From the NCBI GenBank assembly GCA_977017575.1, contig CDRNVI010000083.1:310001-374000 (forward strand): DNA of 64,000 nt, written 5' to 3'. The notes under the pieces were generated by a model. It ran no database searches. It saw only the letters and a list, made by a program, of their open reading frames with translations, and was not told where the DNA came from. The stretch is from Paramoeba atlantica (taxonomy: Eukaryota > Discosea). Shown here one piece after another: positions 32,740-42,204 of the stretch; position 1 is the stretch's first letter; every line of letters starts with the position of its first letter. The translations under genes were made by a program, and so were the position numbers.

Positions 32740-33874
32740 GGAGTTGGCAAGAATTGTCAACGACTCACTCGAAGATAGTGCCAGCGTCTTTGCTGAAGCA
32801 GTGTCGTCAGCGTTTCCTTCGCAGTCGAAAAATTGTTCTGGTTCTTCACTGTCGTTATGGTTATTGTTTTCCGACGGCGGGTTCTCGTGGTGTCCTTCCT
32901 CTTCTGCATCTATCTGCTAATTCCTCTATCTGCTAAAACTGGTGCGTTTACCGTCGCTTTCTTGCCGCGTCGACAAAAAAGGTTCGAAAACAGGTCCTTC
33001 GAAAACAATTTCGCGAGTATTTTAACCGTTGCTTTGTTCGCTGGAGTTGGCGGGGGGAGCGGTGGAGGGAGAAGTGGGGTATGCGGCTGGGGGGTATGAG
33101 ACTCAGTTGTGATACGCGACTCGATGACTTCCTCCGGAAGAGGCGACGTGTTACACGGCTCAGAAATTCTATGCGACTCGATGTCCTGTGCAGCGGGGAG
33201 TTTCGCTAGCCTTTCTTGGCGTAAAGCTTCGTGAAATTCCCAGCGAGCTTGTTTGCGCTCTTTTCTTTGGAGGTAGAATTCTTCGTCAGAAAGAATCCGA
33301 GCTGACGGATTTAGCGGCCGCAGAACTATATCATTGATCGGTACCTCTGCGTCTTCTTCTCTAACGGCACCGGCTCTGTGTGGCGATCTGGGGGCGGGGG
33401 AGCAGGAAAGCGCCTTAGCATAAGTAAGCGAAGTGTCAGTTGACGAAAGCTTTTCCACCCTTTGCATTTGTTTTAAGATAGGCGAGGGGTTATCGGATCT
33501 TAGCGACGTGTTAGCCCTCACCCGCGCTCTCCGGGATAACGTGTGCATGCTGGTACGTGGAGGTGGTGGCGAAAAGGGATGCGCAGGCGGCGGTGGCGGA
33601 CATGTTCTCATTTTACACCGTACGGATGCTGACGTTGATGGTGGTGATGGCGTCGTCGGCGGTGGCGGCCGTGGTGGTGATTGTTCGGGTGATTGTTCGA
33701 GCGGCGGGGGTGGTGACGGTGGTGGTTGTGGGGTGGGCTTCTCTTTCTTCTTCCGGCGTGTGGGGGGAAGCGACTGGACAATGGGAGCTACCCCGGCATC
33801 CTTCGCCTTGGCACGCGTCAGCATGCCCATTTTCGGAAAAAGAGTAGGAAAAAAAAACAACAAGGTACAGAAGG
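30406..33874 (-). mobile_element. LINE-B copy 1 (tandem unit 1 of 5), lacking the endonuclease end
   Basis: A minus-strand LINE: 5' end at 33874 (minus: CCTTCTGTACCTTGTTG), ORF1, ORF2, and a 3' end at 30406 where sequence stops inside ORF2 and satellite follows. Compared with LINE-A and with the LINE-B fragment at 56.3-58.0 kb, everything after the RT thumb is missing (CCHC fingers, nuclease, 3' UTR). All five copies end at the identical base, so the truncated form was amplified as a unit with its flanking array rather than inserted five times. LINEs are usually truncated at the 5' side, so a clean 3' loss is unusual. Confidence 0.92.
32910..33830 (-). CDS. LINE-B copy 1 ORF1, proline-rich protein
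   Basis: 306 residues from the first ATG (MGMLTRAKAKDAG). Residues about 20-100 are strongly Pro/Ser-rich with poly-Pro runs preceded by a basic RRKKKEK patch; the middle is charged. No RRM, CCHC or esterase motif is visible, so an RNA-binding ORF1p role is inferred only from position. The stop TAG at 32910-32912 overlaps the opening of the ORF2 frame by 7 nt, with ORF2 in the -1 frame. The glycine-rich ORF on the opposite strand is a shadow of the CCN-rich proline codons. Confidence 0.72.
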   Translation of the reverse strand: MGMLTRAKAKDAGVAPIVQSLPPTRRKKKEKPTPQPPPSPPPPLEQSPEQSPPRPPPPTTPSPPSTSASVRCKMRTCPPPPPAHPFSPPPPRTSMHTLSRRARVRANTSLRSDNPSPILKQMQRVEKLSSTDTSLTYAKALSCSPAPRSPHRAGAVREEDAEVPINDIVLRPLNPSARILSDEEFYLQRKERKQARWEFHEALRQERLAKLPAAQDIESHRISEPCNTSPLPEEVIESRITTESHTPQPHTPLLPPPLPPPTPANKATVKILAKLFSKDLFSNLFCRRGKKATVNAPVLADRGISR

Positions 33875-34333
33875 TTGTTAAGACCCTTTCTTTTGTTAAG
33901 ACCCCTTCTATTGTTAAGACCCTTTCTTTTGTTAAGACCCTTTCTTTTGTTAAGACCCTTTCTTTTGTTAAGACCCTTTCTTTTGTTAAGACCCTTTCTT
34001 TTGTTATGACCCTTTCTTTTGTTAAGACCCTTTCTTTTGTTAAGACCCTTTCTTTTGTTAAGACCCTTTCTTTTGTTAAGACCCTTTCTTTTGTTAAGAC
34101 CCTTTCTTTTGTTAAGACCCTTTCTTTTGTTAAGACCCTTTCTTTTGTTAAGACCCTTTCTTTTGTTAAGACCCTTTCTTTTGTTAAGACCCTTTCTTTT
34201 GTTAAGACCCTTTCTTTTGTTAAGACCCTTTCTTTTGTTAAGACCCTTTCTTTTGTTAAGACCCTTTCTTTTGTTAAGACCCTTTCTTTTGTTAAGACCC
34301 TTTCTTTTGTTAAGACCCTTTCTTTTGTTAAGA
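33875..34333. repeat. 18-bp array between LINE-B copies 1 and 2 (25.5 units)
   Basis: 459 bp, i.e. 25 units plus 9 bp. The second unit from the right LINE edge is the CCCCTTCTATTG variant and a GTTATGACC variant occurs near 34007. The same variants at the same places appear in the next two arrays, which shows that the arrays were duplicated together with the LINE. Confidence 0.97.
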
Positions 34334-36667
34334 GGGCACTAATCTGGTGGAGGAGGCCAGCGACGTGTAACTTCCTTTAGCACTTGTAGCTCGTAATATG
34401 TCGGCTTGGCGTGGTTCTTCCATCAATTTGTCGCGTATGTATTTGTGGTGCAGGTCTTCTGTTGTTGGTTCATCGGCGGAAGGGTTATTATGATTTGGCT
34501 GAGTAGTTAGCTGTGTGGCCAAACCCGTGCAAGGGGCGGGAGCTGAAAGATATATTGGTCGCTCCGTTGCCATTTGCTTGGATTTAGTATACGCTGCTTC
34601 CCTAATTGGTTCGGAAGGAGTGATACCTAACCCGCCTTTCTTAAGAGGAAGCCGTGTCCATGAGATTTGTTTTTCTGTTAGTCCGCCAAACCATGAGGAA
34701 AGAGTGTTGGAAACTTCTCCGTCAAATTGTCTCGTGAGCTCCGATGTATTTTCCGGATGATGTACGCGGATATGATATCGGTGGCGTACATTAATGCACT
34801 TGGAAAGCAAAAGAACAGAAACATTGTTTGCCCCCATTTGCTGAAGACGTCGGAATGCTGTACGGTGTTTTTGAAGCATCTGAACGAGTTTTTCGCTGAC
34901 CAGATGACTGTCGCCCACGAATGCTCCTAGAACCTTTGTGGCGCCTGGCTCCCAGTTTACACCTTCCTGCATTAACTGATGCGGCAAAGGGATATGATTG
35001 ATTCCCCCGAACCAAATACATTTACTGGAGGAAGTCTCTACGCGTTTCGACGTCAACAGTTCCTTAAGCCGTAAGAATGCATTGGATACCATTTCTGCGT
35101 CAGTCGATGCAAAATTGATGTCATCAACGAATGCATAAATACGTAGCGTGGGAAATTCGGACGCGATTGTTTCCAAGATTGGTTGAAGAAAAGCGCAGAA
35201 CAAGATAGTGGATAAGGGGGACCCTTGGCGCACGCCAGCAGCGCTCATTACAGTGTTGCAAAGTCGGCCATCTTTTCCATAGTAAAGCAGCTCGGATGGA
35301 GACCCGTACTCCGCATTGAAGAGACGTAAGAATGGACGTAGGCTGTGGAATCCAAAGACTGCTCTGGCAATCTCGTCCCGTGATGGGGAGTTGAAGGCGT
35401 TCTTAAGGTCAATCGATAAGATGGCGCATCCTTCCGCGTAGCGTTCATCAAGTTCCTGCACAACTTTTTCGCAGCCGGATTTAATCATCACTCCGAACTG
35501 ATGTGGCGAAAACAGAGGGGGTAATGTTTTCTCGTGGCGCTGTAGTAATACAATTTCGGCGATTTTGAGCCACACCTCACCGACGGCAATCGGTCGAATT
35601 CCTTGCGCTGTTTTCGGAATTGCGACGAGTCGCGCTCTTTTAAGACGCTTCATTACTTCTTCAGGCAGTACCCCGTTGATCAGGTCTGTGAACATATGAG
35701 TTAAGCTCAAACAGCAAACCTCATCGTCCAGGAGAATACGTAGTATCGAGTCCGTCGTACCCGTAGGCCCCGGTGAAGCACCTTTCGCGAGTCGTCTGCC
35801 AGCCTCTCTCAGCTCGCTGGGGGTAATGCATGCGGTGATAGGGGCGTCTTGTGGCAATCGGAAACTCGTTGGGAGATTCGGGTGGAGTGCTATGAGTTTT
35901 TCCACGATTTCTTCGTCGCTTTGTGATTTCGCCGTAATTTCTCGGTCCATAATTTGCGAAGCTTTCGAGACACACCCGTCGAGGACCAGGCTTGTCGCCT
36001 TTTTAATAGCGCGTTTATCGTTCGCGTCAGCGTTCGGTACAGTTCCTTCTGATCTTTGTAATTCATGATTCTCTTGCGATGATTCTTGATCGTCATGTGA
36101 GTCCAATGGACGGCGACGGCGGCGCTTCACCGTAACTTTTCGAATAGTTGCCAGAGAGTATTTCATGGCAGAGAGAACTCTATGCCAGATGCGGTAGCGG
36201 TGTGGATAAGAACTATCGGCATATTCCCGCATTATGTCGCGATAAATCGCAACGACGCAAGGAATATATTCTGGAGACACTGTGCGTAATGTCGGCATCG
36301 GTTCGCGATCGAGATCGTCCTCAGTATGTTGTCGGCGCGAGTACGTTTTACTCGGTTCGCTATTCTGTTGTACGCGCGGTTCCCACAACAGTCGAAAGAT
36401 GCGAACGTTGGAATGAGGGGGAATATGCCCATCAAACACCTCACCAATATTGTGTCCAATGATGCCTTCGTAACTTAACGCTAGTTTTCGAACGTTTCGC
36501 ACTTTCCGAGATGTTTTAACAGTGCCACTCGATACGTTTAGGATGGGCGTGCAGTCAAAGCTCCATGCTACCAGGCACCGATCCCCTGGCTTCGCGTTGT
36601 GAGACAATCTGGATACTTCGTCCGGGGGAATGGGAAAGTGAACAGCAGGATCAATTTCTTGACACAT
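34328..36667 (-). CDS. LINE-B copy 2 ORF2, reverse transcriptase without endonuclease
   Basis: 779 residues, intact. Differs from copy 1 at MATERP (Thr for Lys) and LSAPAPC (Pro for Arg). Its stop codon again comes from the satellite. Confidence 0.85.
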   Translation of the reverse strand: MCQEIDPAVHFPIPPDEVSRLSHNAKPGDRCLVAWSFDCTPILNVSSGTVKTSRKVRNVRKLALSYEGIIGHNIGEVFDGHIPPHSNVRIFRLLWEPRVQQNSEPSKTYSRRQHTEDDLDREPMPTLRTVSPEYIPCVVAIYRDIMREYADSSYPHRYRIWHRVLSAMKYSLATIRKVTVKRRRRRPLDSHDDQESSQENHELQRSEGTVPNADANDKRAIKKATSLVLDGCVSKASQIMDREITAKSQSDEEIVEKLIALHPNLPTSFRLPQDAPITACITPSELREAGRRLAKGASPGPTGTTDSILRILLDDEVCCLSLTHMFTDLINGVLPEEVMKRLKRARLVAIPKTAQGIRPIAVGEVWLKIAEIVLLQRHEKTLPPLFSPHQFGVMIKSGCEKVVQELDERYAEGCAILSIDLKNAFNSPSRDEIARAVFGFHSLRPFLRLFNAEYGSPSELLYYGKDGRLCNTVMSAAGVRQGSPLSTILFCAFLQPILETIASEFPTLRIYAFVDDINFASTDAEMVSNAFLRLKELLTSKRVETSSSKCIWFGGINHIPLPHQLMQEGVNWEPGATKVLGAFVGDSHLVSEKLVQMLQKHRTAFRRLQQMGANNVSVLLLSKCINVRHRYHIRVHHPENTSELTRQFDGEVSNTLSSWFGGLTEKQISWTRLPLKKGGLGITPSEPIREAAYTKSKQMATERPIYLSAPAPCTGLATQLTTQPNHNNPSADEPTTEDLHHKYIRDKLMEEPRQADILRATSAKGSYTSLASSTRLVPS

Positions 36668-37802
36668 GGAGTTGGCAAGAATTGTCAACGACTCACTCGA
36701 AGATAGTGCCAGCGTCTTTGCTGAAGCAGTGTCGTCAGCGTTTCCTTCGCAGTCGAAAAATTGTTCTGGTTCTTCACTGTCGTTATGGTTATTGTTTTCC
36801 GACGGCGGGTTCTCGTGGTGTCCTTCCTCTTCTGCATCTATCTGCTAATTCCTCTATCTGCTAAAACTGGTGCGTTTACCGTCGCTTTCTTGCCGCGTCG
36901 ACAAAAAAGGTTCGAAAACAGGTCCTTCGAAAACAATTTCGCGAGTATTTTAACCGTTGCTTTGTTCGCTGGAGTTGGCGGGGGGAGCGGTGGAGGGAGA
37001 AGTGGGGTATGCGGCTGGGGGGTATGAGACTCAGTTGTGATACGCGACTCGATGACTTCCTCCGGAAGAGGCGACGTGTTACACGGCTCAGAAATTCTAT
37101 GCGACTCGATGTCCTGTGCAGCGGGGAGTTTCGCTAGCCTTTCTTGGCGTAAAGCTTCGTGAAATTCCCAGCGAGCTTGTTTGCGCTCTTTTCTTTGGAG
37201 GTAGAATTCTTCGTCAGAAAGAATCCGAGCTGACGGATTTAGCGGCCGCAGAACTATATCATTGATCGGTACCTCTGCGTCTTCTTCTCTAACGGCACCG
37301 GCTCTGTGTGGCGATCTGGGGGCGGGGGAGCAGGAAAGCGCCTTAGCATAAGTAAGCGAAGTGTCAGTTGACGAAAGCTTTTCCACCCTTTGCATTTGTT
37401 TTAAGATAGGCGAGGGGTTATCGGATCTTAGCGACGTGTTAGCCCTCACCCGCGCTCTCCGGGATAACGTGTGCATGCTGGTACGTGGAGGTGGTGGCGA
37501 AAAGGGATGCGCAGGCGGCGGTGGCGGACATGTTCTCATTTTACACCGTACGGATGCTGACGTTGATGGTGGTGATGGCGTCGTCGGCGGTGGCGGCCGT
37601 GGTGGTGATTGTTCGGGTGATTGTTCGAGCGGCGGGGGTGGTGACGGTGGTGGTTGTGGGGTGGGCTTCTCTTTCTTCTTCCGGCGTGTGGGGGGAAGCG
37701 ACTGGACAATGGGAGCTACCCCGGCATCCTTCGCCTTGGCACGCGTCAGCATGCCCATTTTCGGAAAAAGAGTAGGAAAAAAAAACAACAAGGTACAGAA
37801 GG
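34334..37802 (-). mobile_element. LINE-B copy 2 (tandem unit 2 of 5)
   Basis: Same boundaries as copy 1, displaced by exactly 3928 bp. Only a handful of base differences from copy 1, so the duplication is recent. Confidence 0.92.
36838..37758 (-). CDS. LINE-B copy 2 ORF1
   Basis: 306 residues, apparently identical to copy 1 ORF1 at protein level. Confidence 0.7.
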   Translation of the reverse strand: MGMLTRAKAKDAGVAPIVQSLPPTRRKKKEKPTPQPPPSPPPPLEQSPEQSPPRPPPPTTPSPPSTSASVRCKMRTCPPPPPAHPFSPPPPRTSMHTLSRRARVRANTSLRSDNPSPILKQMQRVEKLSSTDTSLTYAKALSCSPAPRSPHRAGAVREEDAEVPINDIVLRPLNPSARILSDEEFYLQRKERKQARWEFHEALRQERLAKLPAAQDIESHRISEPCNTSPLPEEVIESRITTESHTPQPHTPLLPPPLPPPTPANKATVKILAKLFSKDLFSNLFCRRGKKATVNAPVLADRGISR

Positions 37803-38261
37803 TTGTTAAGACCCTTTCTTTTGTTAAGACCCCTTCTATTGTTAAGACCCTTTCTTTTGTTAAGACCCTTTCTTTTGTTAAGACCCTTTCTTTTGTTAAG
37901 ACCCTTTCTTTTGTTAAGACCCTTTCTTTTGTTATGACCCTTTCTTTTGTTAAGACCCTTTCTTTTGTTAAGACCCTTTCTTTTGTTAAGACCCTTTCTT
38001 TTGTTAAGACCCTTTCTTTTGTTAAGACCCTTTCTTTTGTTAAGACCCTTTCTTTTGTTAAGACCCTTTCTTTTGTTAAGACCCTTTCTTTTGTTAAGAC
38101 CCTTTCTTTTGTTAAGACCCTTTCTTTTGTTAAGACCCTTTCTTTTGTTAAGACCCTTTCTTTTGTTAAGACCCTTTCTTTTGTTAAGACCCTTTCTTTT
38201 GTTAAGACCCTTTCTTTTGTTAAGACCCTTTCTTTTGTTAAGACCCTTTCTTTTGTTAAGA
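37803..38261. repeat. 18-bp array between LINE-B copies 2 and 3 (25.5 units)
   Basis: 459 bp, same length and same variant units (CTATTG, TTATGACC) as the preceding array. Confidence 0.97.
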
Positions 38262-40595
38262 GGGCACTAATCTGGTGGAGGAGGCCAGCGACGTGTAACT
38301 TCCTTTAGCACTTGTAGCTCGTAATATGTCGGCTTGGCGTGGTTCTTCCATCAATTTGTCGCGTATGTATTTGTGGTGCAGGTCTTCTGTTGTTGGTTCA
38401 TCGGCGGAAGGGTTATTATGATTTGGCTGAGTAGTTAGCTGTGTGGCCAAACCCGTGCAAGGGGCGGGAGCTGAAAGATATATTGGTCGCTCCGTTGCCA
38501 TTTGCTTGGATTTAGTATACGCTGCTTCCCTAATTGGTTCGGAAGGAGTGATACCTAACCCGCCTTTCTTAAGAGGAAGCCGTGTCCATGAGATTTGTTT
38601 TTCTGTTAGTCCGCCAAACCATGAGGAAAGAGTGTTGGAAACTTCTCCGTCAAATTGTCTCGTGAGCTCCGATGTATTTTCCGGATGATGTACGCGGATA
38701 TGATATCGGTGGCGTACATTAATGCACTTGGAAAGCAAAAGAACAGAAACATTGTTTGCCCCCATTTGCTGAAGACGTCGGAATGCTGTACGGTGTTTTT
38801 GAAGCATCTGAACGAGTTTTTCGCTGACCAGATGACTGTCGCCCACGAATGCTCCTAGAACCTTTGTGGCGCCTGGCTCCCAGTTTACACCTTCCTGCAT
38901 TAACTGATGCGGCAAAGGGATATGATTGATTCCCCCGAACCAAATACATTTACTGGAGGAAGTCTCTACGCGTTTCGACGTCAACAGTTCCTTAAGCCGT
39001 AAGAATGCATTGGATACCATTTCTGCGTCAGTCGATGCAAAATTGATGTCATCAACGAATGCATAAATACGTAGCGTGGGAAATTCGGACGCGATTGTTT
39101 CCAAGATTGGTTGAAGAAAAGCGCAGAACAAGATAGTGGATAAGGGGGACCCTTGGCGCACGCCAGCAGCGCTCATTACAGTGTTGCAAAGTCGGCCATC
39201 TTTTCCATAGTAAAGCAGCTCGGATGGAGACCCGTACTCCGCATTGAAGAGACGTAAGAATGGACGTAGGCTGTGGAATCCAAAGACTGCTCTGGCAATC
39301 TCGTCCCGTGATGGGGAGTTGAAGGCGTTCTTAAGGTCAATCGATAAGATGGCGCATCCTTCCGCGTAGCGTTCATCAAGTTCCTGCACAACTTTTTCGC
39401 AGCCGGATTTAATCATCACTCCGAACTGATGTGGCGAAAACAGAGGGGGTAATGTTTTCTCGTGGCGCTGTAGTAATACAATTTCGGCGATTTTGAGCCA
39501 CACCTCACCGACGGCAATCGGTCGAATTCCTTGCGCTGTTTTCGGAATTGCGACGAGTCGCGCTCTTTTAAGACGCTTCATTACTTCTTCAGGCAGTACC
39601 CCGTTGATCAGGTCTGTGAACATATGAGTTAAGCTCAAACAGCAAACCTCATCGTCCAGGAGAATACGTAGTATCGAGTCCGTCGTACCCGTAGGCCCCG
39701 GTGAAGCACCTTTCGCGAGTCGTCTGCCAGCCTCTCTCAGCTCGCTGGGGGTAATGCATGCGGTGATAGGGGCGTCTTGTGGCAATCGGAAACTCGTTGG
39801 GAGATTCGGGTGGAGTGCTATGAGTTTTTCCACGATTTCTTCGTCGCTTTGTGATTTCGCCGTAATTTCTCGGTCCATAATTTGCGAAGCTTTCGAGACA
39901 CACCCGTCGAGGACCAGGCTTGTCGCCTTTTTAATAGCGCGTTTATCGTTCGCGTCAGCGTTCGGTACAGTTCCTTCTGATCTTTGTAATTCATGATTCT
40001 CTTGCGATGATTCTTGATCGTCATGTGAGTCCAATGGACGGCGACGGCGGCGCTTCACCGTAACTTTTCGAATAGTTGCCAGAGAGTATTTCATGGCAGA
40101 GAGAACTCTATGCCAGATGCGGTAGCGGTGTGGATAAGAACTATCGGCATATTCCCGCATTATGTCGCGATAAATCGCAACGACGCAAGGAATATATTCT
40201 GGAGACACTGTGCGTAATGTCGGCATCGGTTCGCGATCGAGATCGTCCTCAGTATGTTGTCGGCGCGAGTACGTTTTACTCGGTTCGCTATTCTGTTGTA
40301 CGCGCGGTTCCCACAACAGTCGAAAGATGCGAACGTTGGAATGAGGGGGAATATGCCCATCAAACACCTCACCAATATTGTGTCCAATGATGCCTTCGTA
40401 ACTTAACGCTAGTTTTCGAACGTTTCGCACTTTCCGAGATGTTTTAACAGTGCCACTCGATACGTTTAGGATGGGCGTGCAGTCAAAGCTCCATGCTACC
40501 AGGCACCGATCCCCTGGCTTCGCGTTGTGAGACAATCTGGATACTTCGTCCGGGGGAATGGGAAAGTGAACAGCAGGATCAATTTCTTGACACAT
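38256..40595 (-). CDS. LINE-B copy 3 ORF2, reverse transcriptase without endonuclease
   Basis: 779 residues, indistinguishable from copy 2 ORF2 by eye. Open and ended by the satellite TAA. Confidence 0.85.
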   Translation of the reverse strand: MCQEIDPAVHFPIPPDEVSRLSHNAKPGDRCLVAWSFDCTPILNVSSGTVKTSRKVRNVRKLALSYEGIIGHNIGEVFDGHIPPHSNVRIFRLLWEPRVQQNSEPSKTYSRRQHTEDDLDREPMPTLRTVSPEYIPCVVAIYRDIMREYADSSYPHRYRIWHRVLSAMKYSLATIRKVTVKRRRRRPLDSHDDQESSQENHELQRSEGTVPNADANDKRAIKKATSLVLDGCVSKASQIMDREITAKSQSDEEIVEKLIALHPNLPTSFRLPQDAPITACITPSELREAGRRLAKGASPGPTGTTDSILRILLDDEVCCLSLTHMFTDLINGVLPEEVMKRLKRARLVAIPKTAQGIRPIAVGEVWLKIAEIVLLQRHEKTLPPLFSPHQFGVMIKSGCEKVVQELDERYAEGCAILSIDLKNAFNSPSRDEIARAVFGFHSLRPFLRLFNAEYGSPSELLYYGKDGRLCNTVMSAAGVRQGSPLSTILFCAFLQPILETIASEFPTLRIYAFVDDINFASTDAEMVSNAFLRLKELLTSKRVETSSSKCIWFGGINHIPLPHQLMQEGVNWEPGATKVLGAFVGDSHLVSEKLVQMLQKHRTAFRRLQQMGANNVSVLLLSKCINVRHRYHIRVHHPENTSELTRQFDGEVSNTLSSWFGGLTEKQISWTRLPLKKGGLGITPSEPIREAAYTKSKQMATERPIYLSAPAPCTGLATQLTTQPNHNNPSADEPTTEDLHHKYIRDKLMEEPRQADILRATSAKGSYTSLASSTRLVPS

Positions 40596-41727
40596 GGAGT
40601 TGGCAAGAATTGTCAACGACTCACTCGAAGATAGTGCCAGCGTCTTTGCTGAAGCAGTGTCGTCAGCGTTTCCTTCGCAGTCGAAAAATTGTTCTGGTTC
40701 TTCACTGTCGTTATGGTTATTGTTTTCCGACGGCGGGTTCTCGTGGTGTCCTTCCTCTTCTGCATCTATCTGCTAATTCCTCTATCTGCTAAAACTGGTG
40801 CGTTTACCGTCGCTTTCTTGCCGCGTCGACAAAAAAGGTTCGAAAACAGGTCCTTCGAAAACAATTTCGCGAGTATTTTAACCGTTGCTTTGTTCGCTGG
40901 AGTTGGCGGGGGGAGCGGTGGAGGGAGAAGTGGGGTATGCGGCTGGGGGGTATGAGACTCAGTTGTGATACGCGACTCGATGACTTCCTCCGGAAGAGGC
41001 GACGTGTTACACGGCTCAGAAATTCTATGCGACTCGATGTCCTGTGCAGCGGGGAGTTTCGCTAGCCTTTCTTGGCGTAAAGCTTCGTGAAATTCCCAGC
41101 GAGCTTGTTTGCGCTCTTTTCTTTGGAGGTAGAATTCTTCGTCAGAAAGAATCCGAGCTGACGGATTTAGCGGCCGCAGAACTATATCATTGATCGGTAC
41201 CTCTGCGTCTTCTTCTCTAACGGCACCGGCTCTGTGTGGCGATCTGGGGGCGGGGGAGCAGGAAAGCGCCTTAGCATAAGTAAGCGAAGTGTCAGTTGAC
41301 GAAAGCTTTTCCACCCTTTGCATTTGTTTTAAGATAGGCGAGGGGTTATCGGATCTTAGCGACGTGTTAGCCCTCACCCGCGCTCTCCGGGATAACGTGT
41401 GCATGCTGGTACGTGGAGGTGGTGGCGAAAAGGGATGCGCAGGCGGCGGTGGCGGACATGTTCTCATTTTACACCGTACGGATGCTGACGTTGGTGGTGA
41501 TGGCGTCGTCGGCGGTGGCGGCCGTGGTGGTGATTGTTCGGGTGATTGTTCGAGCGGCGGGGGTGGTGACGGTGGTGGTTGTGGGGTGGGCTTCTCTTTC
41601 TTCTTCCGGCGTGTGGGGGGAAGCGACTGGACAATGGGAGCTACCCCGGCATCCTTCGCCTTGGCACGCGTCAGCATGCCCATTTTCGGAAAAAGAGTAG
41701 GAAAAAAAAACAACAAGGTACAGAAGG
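38262..41727 (-). mobile_element. LINE-B copy 3 (tandem unit 3 of 5)
   Basis: Starts 3928 bp after copy 2. It is 3 bp shorter because of a one-codon deletion in ORF1. Confidence 0.92.
40766..41683 (-). CDS. LINE-B copy 3 ORF1
   Basis: 305 residues; one Ser is missing from the SPPSTSAS stretch relative to the other copies. Otherwise like copies 1 and 2. Confidence 0.7.
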   Translation of the reverse strand: MGMLTRAKAKDAGVAPIVQSLPPTRRKKKEKPTPQPPPSPPPPLEQSPEQSPPRPPPPTTPSPPTSASVRCKMRTCPPPPPAHPFSPPPPRTSMHTLSRRARVRANTSLRSDNPSPILKQMQRVEKLSSTDTSLTYAKALSCSPAPRSPHRAGAVREEDAEVPINDIVLRPLNPSARILSDEEFYLQRKERKQARWEFHEALRQERLAKLPAAQDIESHRISEPCNTSPLPEEVIESRITTESHTPQPHTPLLPPPLPPPTPANKATVKILAKLFSKDLFSNLFCRRGKKATVNAPVLADRGISR

Positions 41728-42204
41728 TTGTTAAGACCCTTTCTTTTGTTAAGACCCCTTCTATTGTTAAGACCCTTTCTTTTGTTAAGACCCTTTCTTT
41801 TGTTAAGACCCTTTCTTTTGTTAAGACCCTTTCTTTTGTTAAGACCCTTTCTTTTGTTATGACCCTTTCTTTTGTTAAGACCCTTTCTTTTGTTAAGACC
41901 CTTTCTTTTGTTAAGACCCTTTCTTTTGTTAAGACCCTTTCTTTTGTTAAGACCCTTTCTTTTGTTAAGACCCTTTCTTTTGTTAAGACCCTTTCTTTTG
42001 TTAAGACCCTTTCTTTTGTTAAGACCCTTTCTTTTGTTAAGACCCTTTCTTTTGTTAAGACCCTTTCTTTTGTTAAGACCCTTTCTTTTGTTAAGACCCT
42101 TTCTTTTGTTAAGACCCTTTCTTTTGTTAAGACCCTTTCTTTTGTTAAGACCCTTTCTTTTGTTAAGACCCTTTCTTTTGTTAAGACCCTTTCTTTTGTT
42201 AAGA
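41728..42204. repeat. 18-bp array between LINE-B copies 3 and 4 (26.5 units)
   Basis: 477 bp, one unit longer than the two arrays to its left, with the same CTATTG and TTATGACC variants near its right-hand LINE neighbour. Confidence 0.97.

Noticed and set aside
33433-34380. Glycine-rich plus-strand ORFs (also at 37361, 41289, 45232 and 49736)
   Set aside because: They are the reverse strand of the proline-rich ORF1 and run into satellite frames; the LINE orientation explains them.
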